Below, piece after piece: positions 25,943-34,889 of a stretch of DNA of 64,000 bases. The notes beneath the pieces were generated by a model. That model ran no database searches and was not told the origin of the DNA. It was given only the letters and a program-made list of their open reading frames with translations. The translations under genes and the position numbers were made by a program. The DNA comes from Bacillota bacterium. GTDB lineage: Bacteria; Bacillota; SHA-98; UBA4971. The first letter of the stretch is position 1, and every line of letters starts with the position of its first letter. The stretch covers positions 198,792 to 262,791 of the forward strand of contig JANLFY010000003.1 in assembly GCA_024653485.1 (NCBI GenBank), in the 5' to 3' direction.

Positions 25943-26957
25943 CTTCGTTTCCTCCTTCGTATCCCCCGGCCGAGACCATTTCCGCTATGGAATTCACTAC
26001 TCCCCCGTCGCACGCCGACTTCGCGGCGCGAATTGCGTTCGCAATCGCCTTCGCCTTCGAGCGTCCGTGTGCTATCACGGTCACGCCGTTCACGCCCAAC
26101 AGCAGGGCTCCCCCATACTCCGAGTAGTCCATGCGCTTGGCGAGGGACTTGAGAGCAGGCCTTGCCAGCAAGGCTCCGATCTTGTACACCACGCTCTTGT
26201 TGATGGAGGCCTTCAACATGCTTACGATGGCCTCGCCCACGCCTTCCGCCAGCTTGAGGGCGACGTTCCCCGTGAACCCGTCGGTCACCACCACATCCGC
26301 CCTGCCAAATGGGATGTCCTTGCCCTCGATGTTGCCGACGAAGCCAAGGTCCGCTTTGGAGAGGAGCGCGTGAGCGGCGACCACGAGTTCCGTGCCTTTG
26401 GTCTCCTCTTCACCATTGCTCAGGAGAGCGACTCTTGGCCTCGGTATCCCCATGACGCTCTTGGCGTACGCCGCGCCCATCTGGGCGAAGGTCAAGATAT
26501 GATGGGGCCTGCACTCAGAGTTGGCCCCCGCGTCGATGAGGAGGCAGTACCCAACCGTGGTAGGAAACACCGTGGCTATCGCAGGCCTATCCACACCCCG
26601 TATCCGCTTCTGTCTCATGATGGCGGACACCATGGCCGCTCCCGTGTTGCCCGCTGACACCATAGCTGAAGCCTCGCCCCTCCCGACGAGGTCCGCAGCG
26701 ACCAGCACCGATGCATCGCGGGTTTTCCGGAGCGCCTCGACGGGATGGTGCTCGTCCATGGAGATCACACCGCCCGCATGGACCACCGAAATCGAAGACC
26801 CTTTCGCGCCTCCGAGCGCCGCCAGTCTCCTCTCAATGGCCTCTCTGTCGCCGACGAGCACGACGTCCACGTCAAGCTCTTTCGAGGCCAGCACGGCGCC
26901 GGCCACCGTCTCATCCGGGGCGAAGTCGCCTCCCATCGCGTCAAGGGCGATCCTCAT
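25932..26957 (-). CDS. plsX: Phosphate:acyl-ACP acyltransferase PlsX
   Basis: Makes acyl-phosphate for PlsY, linking fatty acid and phospholipid synthesis. 341 aa beginning MRIALDAMGGDFAP; conserved SAGNTGAAM, FPTTVGYCLLIDAGAN and DGFTGNVALKLAEG. The ATG at 26957 has GAGGGGGG at 8 nt and overlaps the end of fapR by 17 nt. Confidence 0.97.
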   Translation of the reverse strand: MRIALDAMGGDFAPDETVAGAVLASKELDVDVVLVGDREAIERRLAALGGAKGSSISVVHAGGVISMDEHHPVEALRKTRDASVLVAADLVGRGEASAMVSAGNTGAAMVSAIMRQKRIRGVDRPAIATVFPTTVGYCLLIDAGANSECRPHHILTFAQMGAAYAKSVMGIPRPRVALLSNGEEETKGTELVVAAHALLSKADLGFVGNIEGKDIPFGRADVVVTDGFTGNVALKLAEGVGEAIVSMLKASINKSVVYKIGALLARPALKSLAKRMDYSEYGGALLLGVNGVTVIAHGRSKAKAIANAIRAAKSACDGGVVNSIAEMVSAGGYEGGNEVGS

Positions 26958-27615
26958 CCAACTTACCCCCCTCACAACTTCCCTTGGTCGTGCCCTCCCC
27001 AGGCGAGGAATCCAGCGCAAACACAACGAACTCGCCTCTGAACACGTCCTCGTCAGCGACTCTCGAGACCACGTTCACGTGGTACCTCCGACCCACCCTT
27101 TCCGTGACTCGAGCTTTCGCCACTAGCCTATCACCGGCCCTGACAGGTCGCAGGAACCTTACGTTCGCGGTGCCCGTCAGGGCGACTTCCGCGTCCACGA
27201 GCGCGACAGCGAGCGAGTTGGCCTGTGCGAAGATATGGTGTCCCCTTACGACGCCCGTCCGCCTGAAAGCCATGTCGGCCGTTGGCTCGAGGATCGAAAC
27301 GCCCTCTTGCCCCAGCACCACGTGCACAAGGTCCCCTATGACCTCCCCCGTCATCACCGACCGCACGTTCTTTGTGGCTTCCTCCGCCACTCTTCTCGTG
27401 CGTTCACGCGATTCGGGGATCCCCAGTTCCAGTCTGTCGAGACGGATCGTCTGCACGCTGACGCCCAGTTTCTTCGCAAGCTCCCTGTCGGTAACGAAGG
27501 GATCCCCCTCGAGCATCGCTCGAAGGCGCTCATGACGCTCGGACTTGGATGGTTTCGCGCCCAATGGGCTATCGCTCCTTGAAGAGGGGCCATCCTGCGC
27601 GGAAGGAGCGACCAT
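26941..27615 (-). CDS. fapR: Fatty acid biosynthesis repressor FapR
   Basis: Malonyl-CoA-sensing repressor of lipid synthesis. 224 aa: N-terminal helix-turn-helix (about 28-80: RHERLRAMLEGDPFVTDREL, KLGVSVQTIRLDRLELGIPE) and C-terminal hot-dog effector domain with RGHHIFAQANSLAVALVDAEVALT. It is first in the fab operon, downstream of a promoter overlapped by a perfect FapR operator, so it is very probably autoregulated. ~20 extra residues precede the HTH. Confidence 0.95.
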   Translation of the reverse strand: MVAPSAQDGPSSRSDSPLGAKPSKSERHERLRAMLEGDPFVTDRELAKKLGVSVQTIRLDRLELGIPESRERTRRVAEEATKNVRSVMTGEVIGDLVHVVLGQEGVSILEPTADMAFRRTGVVRGHHIFAQANSLAVALVDAEVALTGTANVRFLRPVRAGDRLVAKARVTERVGRRYHVNVVSRVADEDVFRGEFVVFALDSSPGEGTTKGSCEGGKLDEDRP

Positions 27616-27658
27616 CGATCAGATCGCCACCCCTCCTGGAATCCCGTTGAGACCACGT

Positions 27659-27677
27659 ATTAGTATCTGCTACTAAT
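27659..27677 (-). promoter_or_regulatory. FapR operator
   Basis: The palindrome ATTAGTA-N5-TACTAAT is perfect in both arms and matches the Bacillus FapR box (TTAGTAC..GTACTAA type). It lies directly downstream of the -10 of the promoter for fapR, covering the start point, where bound FapR would block transcription. Confidence 0.85.
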
Positions 27678-27679
27678 TC

Positions 27680-27708
27680 AGTATACACTGCCTCCCCAAC
27701 GTTTGCAA
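27680..27708 (-). promoter_or_regulatory. Sigma-A type promoter of the fapR-plsX-fab operon
   Basis: Minus strand: TTGCAA (27703-27708), 17-bp spacer, TATACT (27680-27685). The FapR operator follows within 3 bp. Confidence 0.8.
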
Positions 27709-27833
27709 GCCCGAGCCGCCGACTTTGGGGACGTTCACAGACCAAGAGTTCGGAAAGCGACAGAGAGCATGGACGAGGCCTGCGCAGGACCTCGCACCGT
27801 TGCGCACCGTAGCCATGGAGACGAGCGGTCTAC

Positions 27834-27855
27834 CAAAAAAGCAAGCCCGATGGGC
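27834..27855 (-). terminator. Weak terminator after rpmF
   Basis: Minus strand: short stem GCCC-N3-GGGC (27845-27855), then TTGC and a run of six T (27835-27840). The stem is only 4 bp, so this is tentative. Apart from this and the fapR promoter I see nothing else between 27709 and 27986. Confidence 0.35.
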
Positions 27856-27986
27856 GAGCATTCTCACCGAAGCCCGCCTCGGGCAACTTGCCACGACCAA
27901 TTTCAAGAGGGAAAAACCTCGACGTGGAGAAGTCGGGTCCCGACCGAACCTCCCGCAAGACCGCGAAAACCCGGACAGTGAAGGGT

Positions 27987-28190
27987 CTACGCTTCCTTTC
28001 TCTTCCTCTTTTCCTCTTCGACCTCCACGACCTCACGCCCATCGTAGTATCCGCATTCAGGGCATACCCGGTGAGGCATTCTCACGGCGTGGCATTTCGG
28101 ACACTTCGCGAACGCCGGCGGATCGATCTTCCATGTCGCGCGGCGTTTCCTAGTCCTGGATTTCCCGAACTTGCCCTTTGGGTTGGCCAT
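27987..28190 (-). CDS. rpmF: 50S ribosomal protein L32
   Basis: 67 aa, zinc-binding L32 with all four cysteines (Cys30, Cys33, Cys43, Cys46) in CPKCHAVRMPHRVCPECG and the usual MANPKGKFGKSRTRKRRATW start. Cotranscribed with DUF177 upstream, an arrangement conserved across bacteria. Confidence 0.97.
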   Translation of the reverse strand: MANPKGKFGKSRTRKRRATWKIDPPAFAKCPKCHAVRMPHRVCPECGYYDGREVVEVEEEKRKRKEA

Positions 28191-28256
28191 CTCTATTCCA
28201 CTCCTGTCAGGAAAGGTTTGAGACCGTCTATTGCCGGCATGAGTCTTAGTTGAGCC

Positions 28257-28805
28257 TCAGTTGCGTGTCGACCTGCGAAGATCGAGGTCCGCCAAGGCTG
28301 CCAAACGAACGTCGTAAGACCTTGCAGTGCAATCGCACGGACCGTCGTTGAGGTTCTTCCCGCACGACGGGCACAGTCCCTTGCACTCGTCGCCGCAAAC
28401 AAGCTTGATGGGTATCGCGAGCGCAAGGCTCTCTCTCACTCCAGGCCCGATATCGACGAGATCGCCTCGATACTCACACACGTCGTTCGTCCGACCGTCA
28501 TCCTCGGAAGAACGAGCCGGGTGTCCATCATCGCGCCCCCTGACGCACCGTTGCTCGAAATCAGACACCACCTCGAGCTCGAACGGAGCTAGACACCTGT
28601 CACACGTGACCGCGAGCCTGGCTCTTGCCTTGCCCTGGACCCACAGGACGCCGTGCCCGGTATTGGTGACTCTCGCTTTCACCTCAACAGGAGCTCGGAC
28701 CCCTACTTCCCTGCCTGCCGCGGCCAAGCTTCCGATGGGCTCTCGCAGCTCCACGTCGATGCTGGCGCCCTTCGTGTCCTTTATCGTCGACACATCGATC
28801 CACAC
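28257..28805 (-). CDS. DUF177 / YceD family protein
   Basis: 182 aa; DUF177 proteins accompany rpmF and are linked to 23S rRNA accumulation in plants and bacteria. Two cysteine motifs are visible: VTCDRCLAPFELEV in the middle and CGDECKGLCPSCGKNLNDGPCDC near the end, the latter probably zinc-binding. The start is the GTG at 28805 with GGAGG 10 nt ahead, about 22 nt into the transcript from the promoter at 28835-28863. Corresponds to B. subtilis YlbN. Confidence 0.9.
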   Translation of the reverse strand: MWIDVSTIKDTKGASIDVELREPIGSLAAAGREVGVRAPVEVKARVTNTGHGVLWVQGKARARLAVTCDRCLAPFELEVVSDFEQRCVRGRDDGHPARSSEDDGRTNDVCEYRGDLVDIGPGVRESLALAIPIKLVCGDECKGLCPSCGKNLNDGPCDCTARSYDVRLAALADLDLRRSTRN

Positions 28806-28834
28806 AACGAGCAAGCCTCCGCACAACAACACAA

Positions 28835-28863
28835 ATTATAAGCCAGGGCGTCCCTGGCGTCAA
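28835..28863 (-). promoter_or_regulatory. Promoter of DUF177-rpmF with palindromic spacer
   Basis: Minus strand: TTGACG (28858-28863), 17-bp spacer, TATAAT (28835-28840). The spacer is almost entirely the palindrome GCCAGGG-N3-CCCTGGC (28842-28858), a likely operator. Confidence 0.8.
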
Positions 28864-28886
28864 GAAAAAGCCACAGACTGCGGCGA

Positions 28887-29774
28887 TCACCCGCCCGCGG
28901 CAGCCTGCCGCACGCACGCCTGGTGAGCGGGATCCTCCTTGCCGGAGCCGTGCAGCTTGCTTCCGAGGAAGTGGATGCAGAAGTGCCCTGGGAACCCGTT
29001 GTCTCCGACCGTCTCACCACCATGCGGCATCCCGTTCATGGAGGCCGCGATCCGCCTCCCGGCCACCTCCACCACAATGGGACGTCGGTCCCAGCTCCAC
29101 CTGCCTCCGAATGCTCTCTTCATGATCGCAGTGTCCTCGGCACTGGCCGGTTCCGCGTCGGCATGAAGATGTCCGCCCCTCCGCCTCACACGAAACGCAA
29201 GCCCCGTGCGGACGTCTATCACCGTAGCATCCGACCGGAAAACGCCTTTCACCTCGTCCCAGTGGAGGATCTCAACGGGCCCGCGCCCGCCCCTCGACGG
29301 AGAGTCCTCCACGTTGGGAATTCGAAGCTCCTGGCCGACCGCGATTCTGGAGGGATCGCGAATGTCGTTGGTGCGCACAAGATCCTGCACGTCGACGCCG
29401 AACCTTTCGGCAATGGCCCATAGGCTGTCGCCCTGGGTCACTCTGTAGGTCCTCACGCGCCCCTCACCGAGCTTGGCCTCAAACCGGTCCCAGGTGGACG
29501 CGCCCACCACGCCGTCCACTTGCAGCCCCTGCTCGCGTTGGAAGTCCTCCACCGCGCGCTGTGTGACCTCGCCGAACACCCCGTCACACTCGCCGCTGTA
29601 GATGCCGAGAGCCGCGAGTCCCTCCTGCAACAGAACGACGTCCTCCCCCGTCATGCCCCGTCTGAGCACGCGGGAATGCGCGCTCACCGTCGAAGGGCAT
29701 GTACACACAAAGAGGACGATGAGGATGACTGCAACCACACGCACGCGTCCACGTCCCAGCGTAACCTCACTCAA
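28887..29774 (-). CDS. Secreted peptidoglycan-binding/LysM protein with conserved C-terminal domain
   Basis: 295 aa from the TTG at 29774 (CAGGAGG eight bases upstream). Signal peptide (RVVAVILIVLFVCTCPSTVSAHS), then a PG_binding_1 repeat (RGMTGEDVVLLQEGLAALGIY...FQREQGLQVDG), a LysM domain (YRVTQGDSLWAIAERFGVD), and a C-terminal domain with WSWDRRPIVVEVAGRRIAAS, NGMPHGG and GHFCIHFLGS. That last domain recurs on cell-wall proteins of Bacillota; its activity is not known to me, but its conserved His and Asp residues suggest metal binding. Inserted between ylbL and ylbN, it presumably acts at the wall. Confidence 0.88.
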   Translation of the reverse strand: MSEVTLGRGRVRVVAVILIVLFVCTCPSTVSAHSRVLRRGMTGEDVVLLQEGLAALGIYSGECDGVFGEVTQRAVEDFQREQGLQVDGVVGASTWDRFEAKLGEGRVRTYRVTQGDSLWAIAERFGVDVQDLVRTNDIRDPSRIAVGQELRIPNVEDSPSRGGRGPVEILHWDEVKGVFRSDATVIDVRTGLAFRVRRRGGHLHADAEPASAEDTAIMKRAFGGRWSWDRRPIVVEVAGRRIAASMNGMPHGGETVGDNGFPGHFCIHFLGSKLHGSGKEDPAHQACVRQAAAGG

Positions 29775-29969
29775 CGCATTCGCCTCCTGACGCCCGCTTC
29801 TCCGCGCCGCCCGGCGAACCGGGGCACAGCCATGACTAGCCGACGGTTTCAGAGAGCTCACCCGCCGCGCTGGTTGCAGCCGCTTCACTCGCCTCGAGTC
29901 AGATCGCCTCGCCGGCTTCCGCAAGCGTGCAATACACCGCCCGACCCCGGGGACTCCTACCAAATCCTA

Positions 29970-30989
29970 TTATTCTCCGGAAGCGCCATTTCCCCTCCCT
30001 GCAATCTCCTCCAACGCCCTCAAAGCGTCGTCGACGTCGTCCACCGCGATCACCTCGAGACTCGTGGCGGCCGTCTTAGCCTCCTCGAGGTTCTCGAAGG
30101 GCACCAGGAAGTACTGCGCGCCCGCACGCATAGCGGCGGCGACTTTCTGTTTCACCCCGCCCACAGGTCCCACCACACCGGCGAGATCAATGGTACCTGT
30201 GCCCGCGATCACATGGCCGCTCGTGAGATCTCGCGGGTCAAGTTGGTCGAGGATCTCAAGGGCGAACATGAGGCCTGCGGATGACCCCTTTATGTCACGA
30301 GGGTTGATGGTGATCGCCAAAGGTAGATCCTGAGTGATGCTGGCGCTGACCAATATCCCCACTGCCGCCCGCGCCCGGTTCTCGGGGTGTGGGACCGTTC
30401 GTATCGTGAGCTCTTCTACCTGCCCATCTCTTCTCACGGTGAGGTCTACCGGCGTTCCCGGCTTGCGCGCGCCTATCCTCCTTACGGCTTCGTCTGCGGT
30501 CTTCACGGGCCTGCCGTCGACGGCCAAAATGACGTCCCCTTCTCTGAGCAAGCCTTCCGACGGACTTTCCCTCAATACTTCTTCCACCCTCACCGCGGTT
30601 TCCACGACCACCTCGATTCCCAGCTTTCGAAGGGCGACCGCTCCCGCGATCACCTCGCTTTCCCTCATCAAGCTCTCCATTATCTTGAGGTACTTGCGGC
30701 TGTCGAGGCCAGGTGGAATCTCGCGGCTGCGAGGCACCAGGTCCACGACGGGGGACACTGCGGCGTTCACGAGAGACAGGAGACCCGCCGGACCGCTGGT
30801 GACAGCTGTGAGCAGGAATGCGCCCTTCGCGTCCCGGCTCCCCCCTTCCACCTTGACCATCTCCGACAACTTCTCCGCAGGTCCCGGAGAGACGACCACA
30901 TAGGTCCGGGCCAGATGAAGGTGAGCTCCCCATCCGACCAAGAGGGCACCCGCGAGTGCGACTGCGACCGAGGCCCGCCTCCCGCTCAC
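29970..30989 (-). CDS. ylbL: PDZ-Lon type membrane protease YlbL
   Basis: 339 aa: one N-terminal membrane segment, a PDZ domain (about 120-205: EVLRESPSEGLLREGDVILAVDG) and a Lon-type serine protease domain with the catalytic Ser in GSSAGLMFAL and the Lys in GPVGGVKQKV. YlbL processes substrates at the outer face of the membrane; in B. subtilis it degrades the cell-division inhibitor YneA. The GTG at 30989 overlaps the patatin stop (GTGA) with GGAGGTG eight bases ahead. Confidence 0.93.
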   Translation of the reverse strand: MSGRRASVAVALAGALLVGWGAHLHLARTYVVVSPGPAEKLSEMVKVEGGSRDAKGAFLLTAVTSGPAGLLSLVNAAVSPVVDLVPRSREIPPGLDSRKYLKIMESLMRESEVIAGAVALRKLGIEVVVETAVRVEEVLRESPSEGLLREGDVILAVDGRPVKTADEAVRRIGARKPGTPVDLTVRRDGQVEELTIRTVPHPENRARAAVGILVSASITQDLPLAITINPRDIKGSSAGLMFALEILDQLDPRDLTSGHVIAGTGTIDLAGVVGPVGGVKQKVAAAMRAGAQYFLVPFENLEEAKTAATSLEVIAVDDVDDALRALEEIAGRGNGASGE

Positions 30990-31804
30990 CAAGCCGCCAC
31001 CTCCTCCAACACCCTCGCTATCCTCGGCAGGGCGGCGCGGGCCGCAGCTCTGCCTCGATCGATGATCTCTGCCGCAAGGTCCAGCCGCGTGGGACCGATG
31101 TCGGTCAGGTCTGGGGCTATCACTACGTCAGCGTCGATTATCCTCTGACGGAGTATGGTGAGCTCCATCAGCTCGATCGCCGTAGTTATCACCTCGAACA
31201 CGCTGTGTACCGGCTCCTTCCTGTGACGGTCGGGAGCCCCGCCCGCGTTGCCGCCGGCGGATACCGCGATGACCAGATCCGCCCCCATCTCCCGCGCGTG
31301 CCGCGCCGGGACTCTATCCAGGACCGCTCCGTCTACTAGGAGACGGCCCCCGACCCTTACCGGCGCCACGATCCCGGGCACGGCGATGCTCGCCCGGATG
31401 GCGAGCGCGACCTCACCCTCTCTCAAGAGCAACTCCTCACCAGTCTCTATGTCCACGGCAGTAGCCGCGAAAGGCATGGAGAGGTCGTCAAAGGACCGGC
31501 CGCCTGTTAGAACCCTCAGGAATTCAAGAATCCTCTCTCCAGCGATCAGGCCCATCCTTGGGAAGCAGAAGTCCACGAGGTGATCCCACTTGATATGCAT
31601 CGCAAGCCGCTCCATCATCGCGAGGTCCCTGCACGCGGCATAGATCCCGCCGACAAGGGCGCCCGCGCTCGACCCGACTATCATGTCGACGGGGACTCCG
31701 GACGCCTCCAAGACCTGCAGCACGCCTATGTGGGCGAGACCCCTCGCCGACCCAGCCCCAAGGGCGAGGCCTACCTTCGGGCGCGGACCTCGAGCGGACG
31801 TCAT
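30986..31804 (-). CDS. Patatin-like phospholipase (YlbK/RssA family)
   Basis: 272 aa with the oxyanion loop LGAGSARG (16-22), nucleophile Ser46 in GSSAG, and the catalytic aspartate in VDGAVLD. Corresponds in position to B. subtilis ylbK. Substrate unknown. The ATG at 31804 has GAGGAG seven bases ahead; the frame is open for 37 more codons with no family similarity. Translationally coupled to ylbL. Confidence 0.92.
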   Translation of the reverse strand: MTSARGPRPKVGLALGAGSARGLAHIGVLQVLEASGVPVDMIVGSSAGALVGGIYAACRDLAMMERLAMHIKWDHLVDFCFPRMGLIAGERILEFLRVLTGGRSFDDLSMPFAATAVDIETGEELLLREGEVALAIRASIAVPGIVAPVRVGGRLLVDGAVLDRVPARHAREMGADLVIAVSAGGNAGGAPDRHRKEPVHSVFEVITTAIELMELTILRQRIIDADVVIAPDLTDIGPTRLDLAAEIIDRGRAAARAALPRIARVLEEVAAW

Positions 31805-32109
31805 CCCACCACTCCTCAGAATAGCTCTATTGGCTTTGCGAACTCGATATGCCTTGGGTCTTCGCGCTCCAGCGCACTTCGCCCGCGGCGCGCTGCGCTT
31901 CACCAGCAGCTTCACGAGCAGGGTGCAGCTCTGTGAGTCTTCTTTCTCGTGCGCTGAGGGGCAGCGCTTGCTTGTGGCATTCCACCCAGTGGCTAATTAG
32001 CATAACACCCCCCCACTCCTAATATACATCTACGGACAACCGGGGAAGGACCCGGCACCTCCCACGGGACGGGGTCAGGCTGCCGGGACACCAAGGAGGC
32101 GGGCACGCG
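31805..32109. promoter_or_regulatory. Divergent region between patatin gene and ylbJ
   Basis: No gene. A 10-bp palindrome GCTAATTAGC is at 31992-32001. For ylbJ two readings are possible: a sigma-E-like pair GCATAAC (32000-32006), 16 bp, TATACATC (32023-32030), matching the ATA and ATACA cores, or a weak sigma-A pair TTAGCA/TAATAT (31997-32002/32020-32025). YlbJ is a sigma-E gene in B. subtilis, which favours the first. Confidence 0.35.
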
Positions 32110-33387
32110 ATGGGCGGTCGGGCCACCACAAGGCGAGCGACGTACTTGACAGCGGCATGTGCCGCCGTCGTCACCATCGCGATAATCATCCACCCTGACG
32201 TGGCGTTTGAGGCCTCAGTGGAGGGTCTGCGACTATGGTGGGAAGTCGTCTTCCCGGCGCTGCTCCCCTTCTTCATCGCCTCGGAAGCGCTCATGGCTCT
32301 GGGAGTGGTCCATTTCCTCGGAGTGCTCCTCGAACCCCTCATGAGGCCGATGTTCGATGTCCCAGGAGTGGGCGCGTTCGCGTTCGCCATGGGTCTTACG
32401 GGAGGCTATCCGATCGGGGCACGCATTACAGCCAACCTCCGCAAGCAGGACCTGTGCAACCGGATAGAAGGGGAAAGGCTGGTGAGCTTCACGAATACCG
32501 CTGATCCCCTCTTCATGGCTGGTGCGGTGGCTGTAGGTATGTTCGGGGTGCCCTCCCTTGCTCCAACAATCTGTGGAGCTCACTACATCTCAGCCGTGAT
32601 CGTAGGAGTGCTGCTCAGACTCCACGGAGGACCCCAGATGCGCCGTGGGGCGCTGGACGGACGCAAGGAGAACATATTCTCGCGGGCTTTCAATGAACTG
32701 TATCGAGCGCGGGAAGCAGACGGGAGAACCCTGGGGCAGCTTCTCGGGGACACCGTGAGAGACTCGGTGAACAGCATGCTCCTGGTTGGCGGGTTCATAA
32801 TCATGTTCTCGGTGATAATCCGAGTTCTCACCGTGGCCAGGATGACGGAGCTCCTCGCAGTCCCGCTCACGGTCGTGTTGAGCCCACTCGGCCTCGACCC
32901 GGCTCTAGTGCCAGCCCTGGTGAGTGGCTTCTTCGAGATAACCCTCGGCTCGGAATTGGCAAGCAAGGCCGCGGCGCCCCTCATTCAGCGCTTGGTGGCG
33001 GCGAACGCCATAATAGCTTGGTCCGGACTGTCGGTCTTCGCTCAGGTTACCACGATGTGCAGCGGCACGGACATCCGGATGGCCCCGTACGTCGCTGCTC
33101 GCGTTCTGCAGGCGGCCATCAGCGCGGCTGTCACCATCCTGCTGATGAGCCCCGTTGGCCGCACTCTCGCCCAACTGGTCGTCCCAGCCTTCGTCGCTCA
33201 GGCGCCCGGCGGACGAGTGTCTTTCGTCACGCACATCGGCGTGTCGTTCTCCGCCTTCGCCCGACTTCTGGGCCTCATGATCGTGGTCTCTCTCGTGATT
33301 TGGTCGCTCCGACGCATACGCGTCGTCACTCTGCGGGTGAAGAGCAGGACTACCCCTTCCTCTTCAGTTCCTCGACGCCGCGTCTGA
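32110..33387 (+). CDS. ylbJ: Sporulation integral membrane protein YlbJ
   Basis: 425 aa with about 8-10 hydrophobic segments and nucleoside-recognition/GATE-type motifs (GLTGGYPIGARI, SFTNTADPLFMAGAVAVGMFG, ALVSGFFEITLGSELA). YlbJ is needed for heat-resistant spores in B. subtilis. The ATG at 32110 has AAGGAGG ahead. One of only two plus-strand genes in the window; its 3' end overlaps the minus-strand coiled-coil gene by 38 bp tail to tail. The last ~20 residues are basic/serine-rich. Confidence 0.93.
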   Translation: MGGRATTRRATYLTAACAAVVTIAIIIHPDVAFEASVEGLRLWWEVVFPALLPFFIASEALMALGVVHFLGVLLEPLMRPMFDVPGVGAFAFAMGLTGGYPIGARITANLRKQDLCNRIEGERLVSFTNTADPLFMAGAVAVGMFGVPSLAPTICGAHYISAVIVGVLLRLHGGPQMRRGALDGRKENIFSRAFNELYRAREADGRTLGQLLGDTVRDSVNSMLLVGGFIIMFSVIIRVLTVARMTELLAVPLTVVLSPLGLDPALVPALVSGFFEITLGSELASKAAAPLIQRLVAANAIIAWSGLSVFAQVTTMCSGTDIRMAPYVAARVLQAAISAAVTILLMSPVGRTLAQLVVPAFVAQAPGGRVSFVTHIGVSFSAFARLLGLMIVVSLVIWSLRRIRVVTLRVKSRTTPSSSVPRRRV

Positions 33388-33808
33388 CCACCTTCAGAGT
33401 CTTCTGGAGGCTCTCTTCCATCTTCAGGAGGGTCTGGGCAGCGTATTCATCGGCCCCACTCCTTATCTCGCTCGCCTGGGCCCTCGCCTCTGCTATTATC
33501 CTCGCCGCCTCGGCCTCCGCTGCCTTGACCACTTCCTCCTGGGAAACCAGCGCCCCAAGATGTTCCTTGGCCGACGCCCTCAACCTTTCCGCCTCGGCTG
33601 CGGCTTCGGTGAGGATGCGGTCCTTCTCCGCCAGCACCGCCTCCGCGTGCTTCACTTCCTCCGGCAACGCGATGCGTATCTGGTCCAGTAGCTCCAGCAT
33701 CTCATACCTGTCCGCCAACACCCTGTTGAGGAGCGGCACCCGTCGAGCCGTCTCAATCGTTTCCTCCAGCCTGTCCAGAAGATCCACGATCTTGGTCTTA
33801 CCCACCAC
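33350..33808 (-). CDS. Coiled-coil protein (AtpF/DivIVA-like), neighbour of coaD
   Basis: 152 aa, almost entirely helical: heptad-like Glu/Ala/Leu repeats from about residue 45 to the end (EAVLAEKDRILTEAAAEAERL, AARIIAEARAQASEI). Such proteins between coaD and ylbJ occur in many Clostridia and are often labelled ATPase or ATP synthase B-like; no function is established. Starts with GTG GTG at 33808 behind GAGGGGGAG. Its end overlaps the convergent ylbJ end. Confidence 0.85.
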   Translation of the reverse strand: MVGKTKIVDLLDRLEETIETARRVPLLNRVLADRYEMLELLDQIRIALPEEVKHAEAVLAEKDRILTEAAAEAERLRASAKEHLGALVSQEEVVKAAEAEAARIIAEARAQASEIRSGADEYAAQTLLKMEESLQKTLKVVRRGVEELKRKG

Positions 33809-33831
33809 TGCTCCCCCTCGTCACGCCCGCC

Positions 33832-34332
33832 TCACGTGGCGGGACGGAACTTGTCGGCGAGGCGGCGCGCCACTTGATCTGGCACGAAACCCCTCACGCA
33901 CCCGCCGAAGCGGGCTACTTCCTTCACCATGCTCGAACTCAGGAAAGCATGCTCATTGGACGTCATCATGAAGACGGTCTCGATGCCTCCCCCGATCTTG
34001 CGGTTCACGGAGGCCATCTGAAACTCGTATTCGAAGTCAGACAGCGCGCGCAGGCCGCGAACTATCACGCGCGCGCCGTGCTGCCGGGCGAACTCCACTA
34101 AGAGCCCGGAGAAATGTGCTATCTCCACGTTCGGCAGATGCCCGAGGGTCTCCCGCAGCATCTCGGTGCGCTCATCCACACTGAAGAGCGCGTCCTTGGC
34201 CGGGTTGTTCAACACCGCCACCACTACCTTGCCAAACACCCTCGATGCGCGCTCCGCGACGTCGATGTGACCGTTGGTCACCGGATCAAAACTGCCCGGG
34301 TACACCGCTGTGACTACTTGCATCACCCCCAT
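33832..34332 (-). CDS. coaD: Phosphopantetheine adenylyltransferase CoaD
   Basis: Fourth step of coenzyme A synthesis. About 166 aa with the nucleotidyltransferase motif [31 protein letters not shown], and [18 protein letters not shown]. Starts at the ATG 34332 (AGGG ahead) or the ATG 34323; either way it overlaps the end of rsmD by 38-47 nt, the common rsmD-coaD pairing. Confidence 0.96.
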   Translation of the reverse strand: MGVMQVVTAVYPGSFDPVTNGHIDVAERASRVFGKVVVAVLNNPAKDALFSVDERTEMLRETLGHLPNVEIAHFSGLLVEFARQHGARVIVRGLRALSDFEYEFQMASVNRKIGGGIETVFMMTSNEHAFLSSSMVKEVARFGGCVRGFVPDQVARRLADKFRPAT

Positions 34333-34882
34333 CGTTCGCCCTGTAAAACGACACGAGCGTGTCACCGAATCTTTCCTGCCTTACCAATTTTACATTCGCG
34401 CAGAGATATGGCATCTCCTGCCTACGTTCGTGCCGCGCCACTACAACACCGTCCTGCTTGACCACACCGTGTTTCGCTATGAGCTCGAGGGTCATGGGAG
34501 CAAGGCCGTGACCATATGGAGGATCGAGAAAGACGATGTCGAAGGGTTCCTCCCTCCCCGCCAGCACGCGCACGGCCCACCTCACGTCGGCGTGGATCAC
34601 CCTGGCCGGTCCCGCAAGGCAAGTCTCCTCCAGGTTCCGACGGATTACACCCACCATTCTCCGGTCACACTCGACGAAGACGACGAACGCCGCGCCCCGG
34701 CTAAGCGCCTCGATACCGACCGACCCCGTCCCGGCAAAGAGATCCAGACATCTCGCACCAGTTACGCTAGGTGCGAGGATGTCAAATATGGATTTCTTCA
34801 CACTGTCCGTCATCGGGCGCGTTCTCATCCCGGGCGCACCGAGAAGCCGCTTCCCTCTTGCCTTTCCCGCTATCACGCGCAT
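34286..34882 (-). CDS. rsmD: 16S rRNA (guanine966-N2)-methyltransferase RsmD
   Basis: 198 aa beginning [21 protein letters not shown] motif [18 protein letters not shown] and catalytic DPPYG in [12 protein letters not shown]. No Shine-Dalgarno site precedes the ATG at 34882; instead TATACT lies seven bases upstream, so the mRNA may be leaderless. The gene end overlaps coaD. Confidence 0.95.
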   Translation of the reverse strand: MRVIAGKARGKRLLGAPGMRTRPMTDSVKKSIFDILAPSVTGARCLDLFAGTGSVGIEALSRGAAFVVFVECDRRMVGVIRRNLEETCLAGPARVIHADVRWAVRVLAGREEPFDIVFLDPPYGHGLAPMTLELIAKHGVVKQDGVVVARHERRQEMPYLCANVKLVRQERFGDTLVSFYRANDGGDASSHSGVPGQF

Positions 34883-34889
34883 CTCTGAT

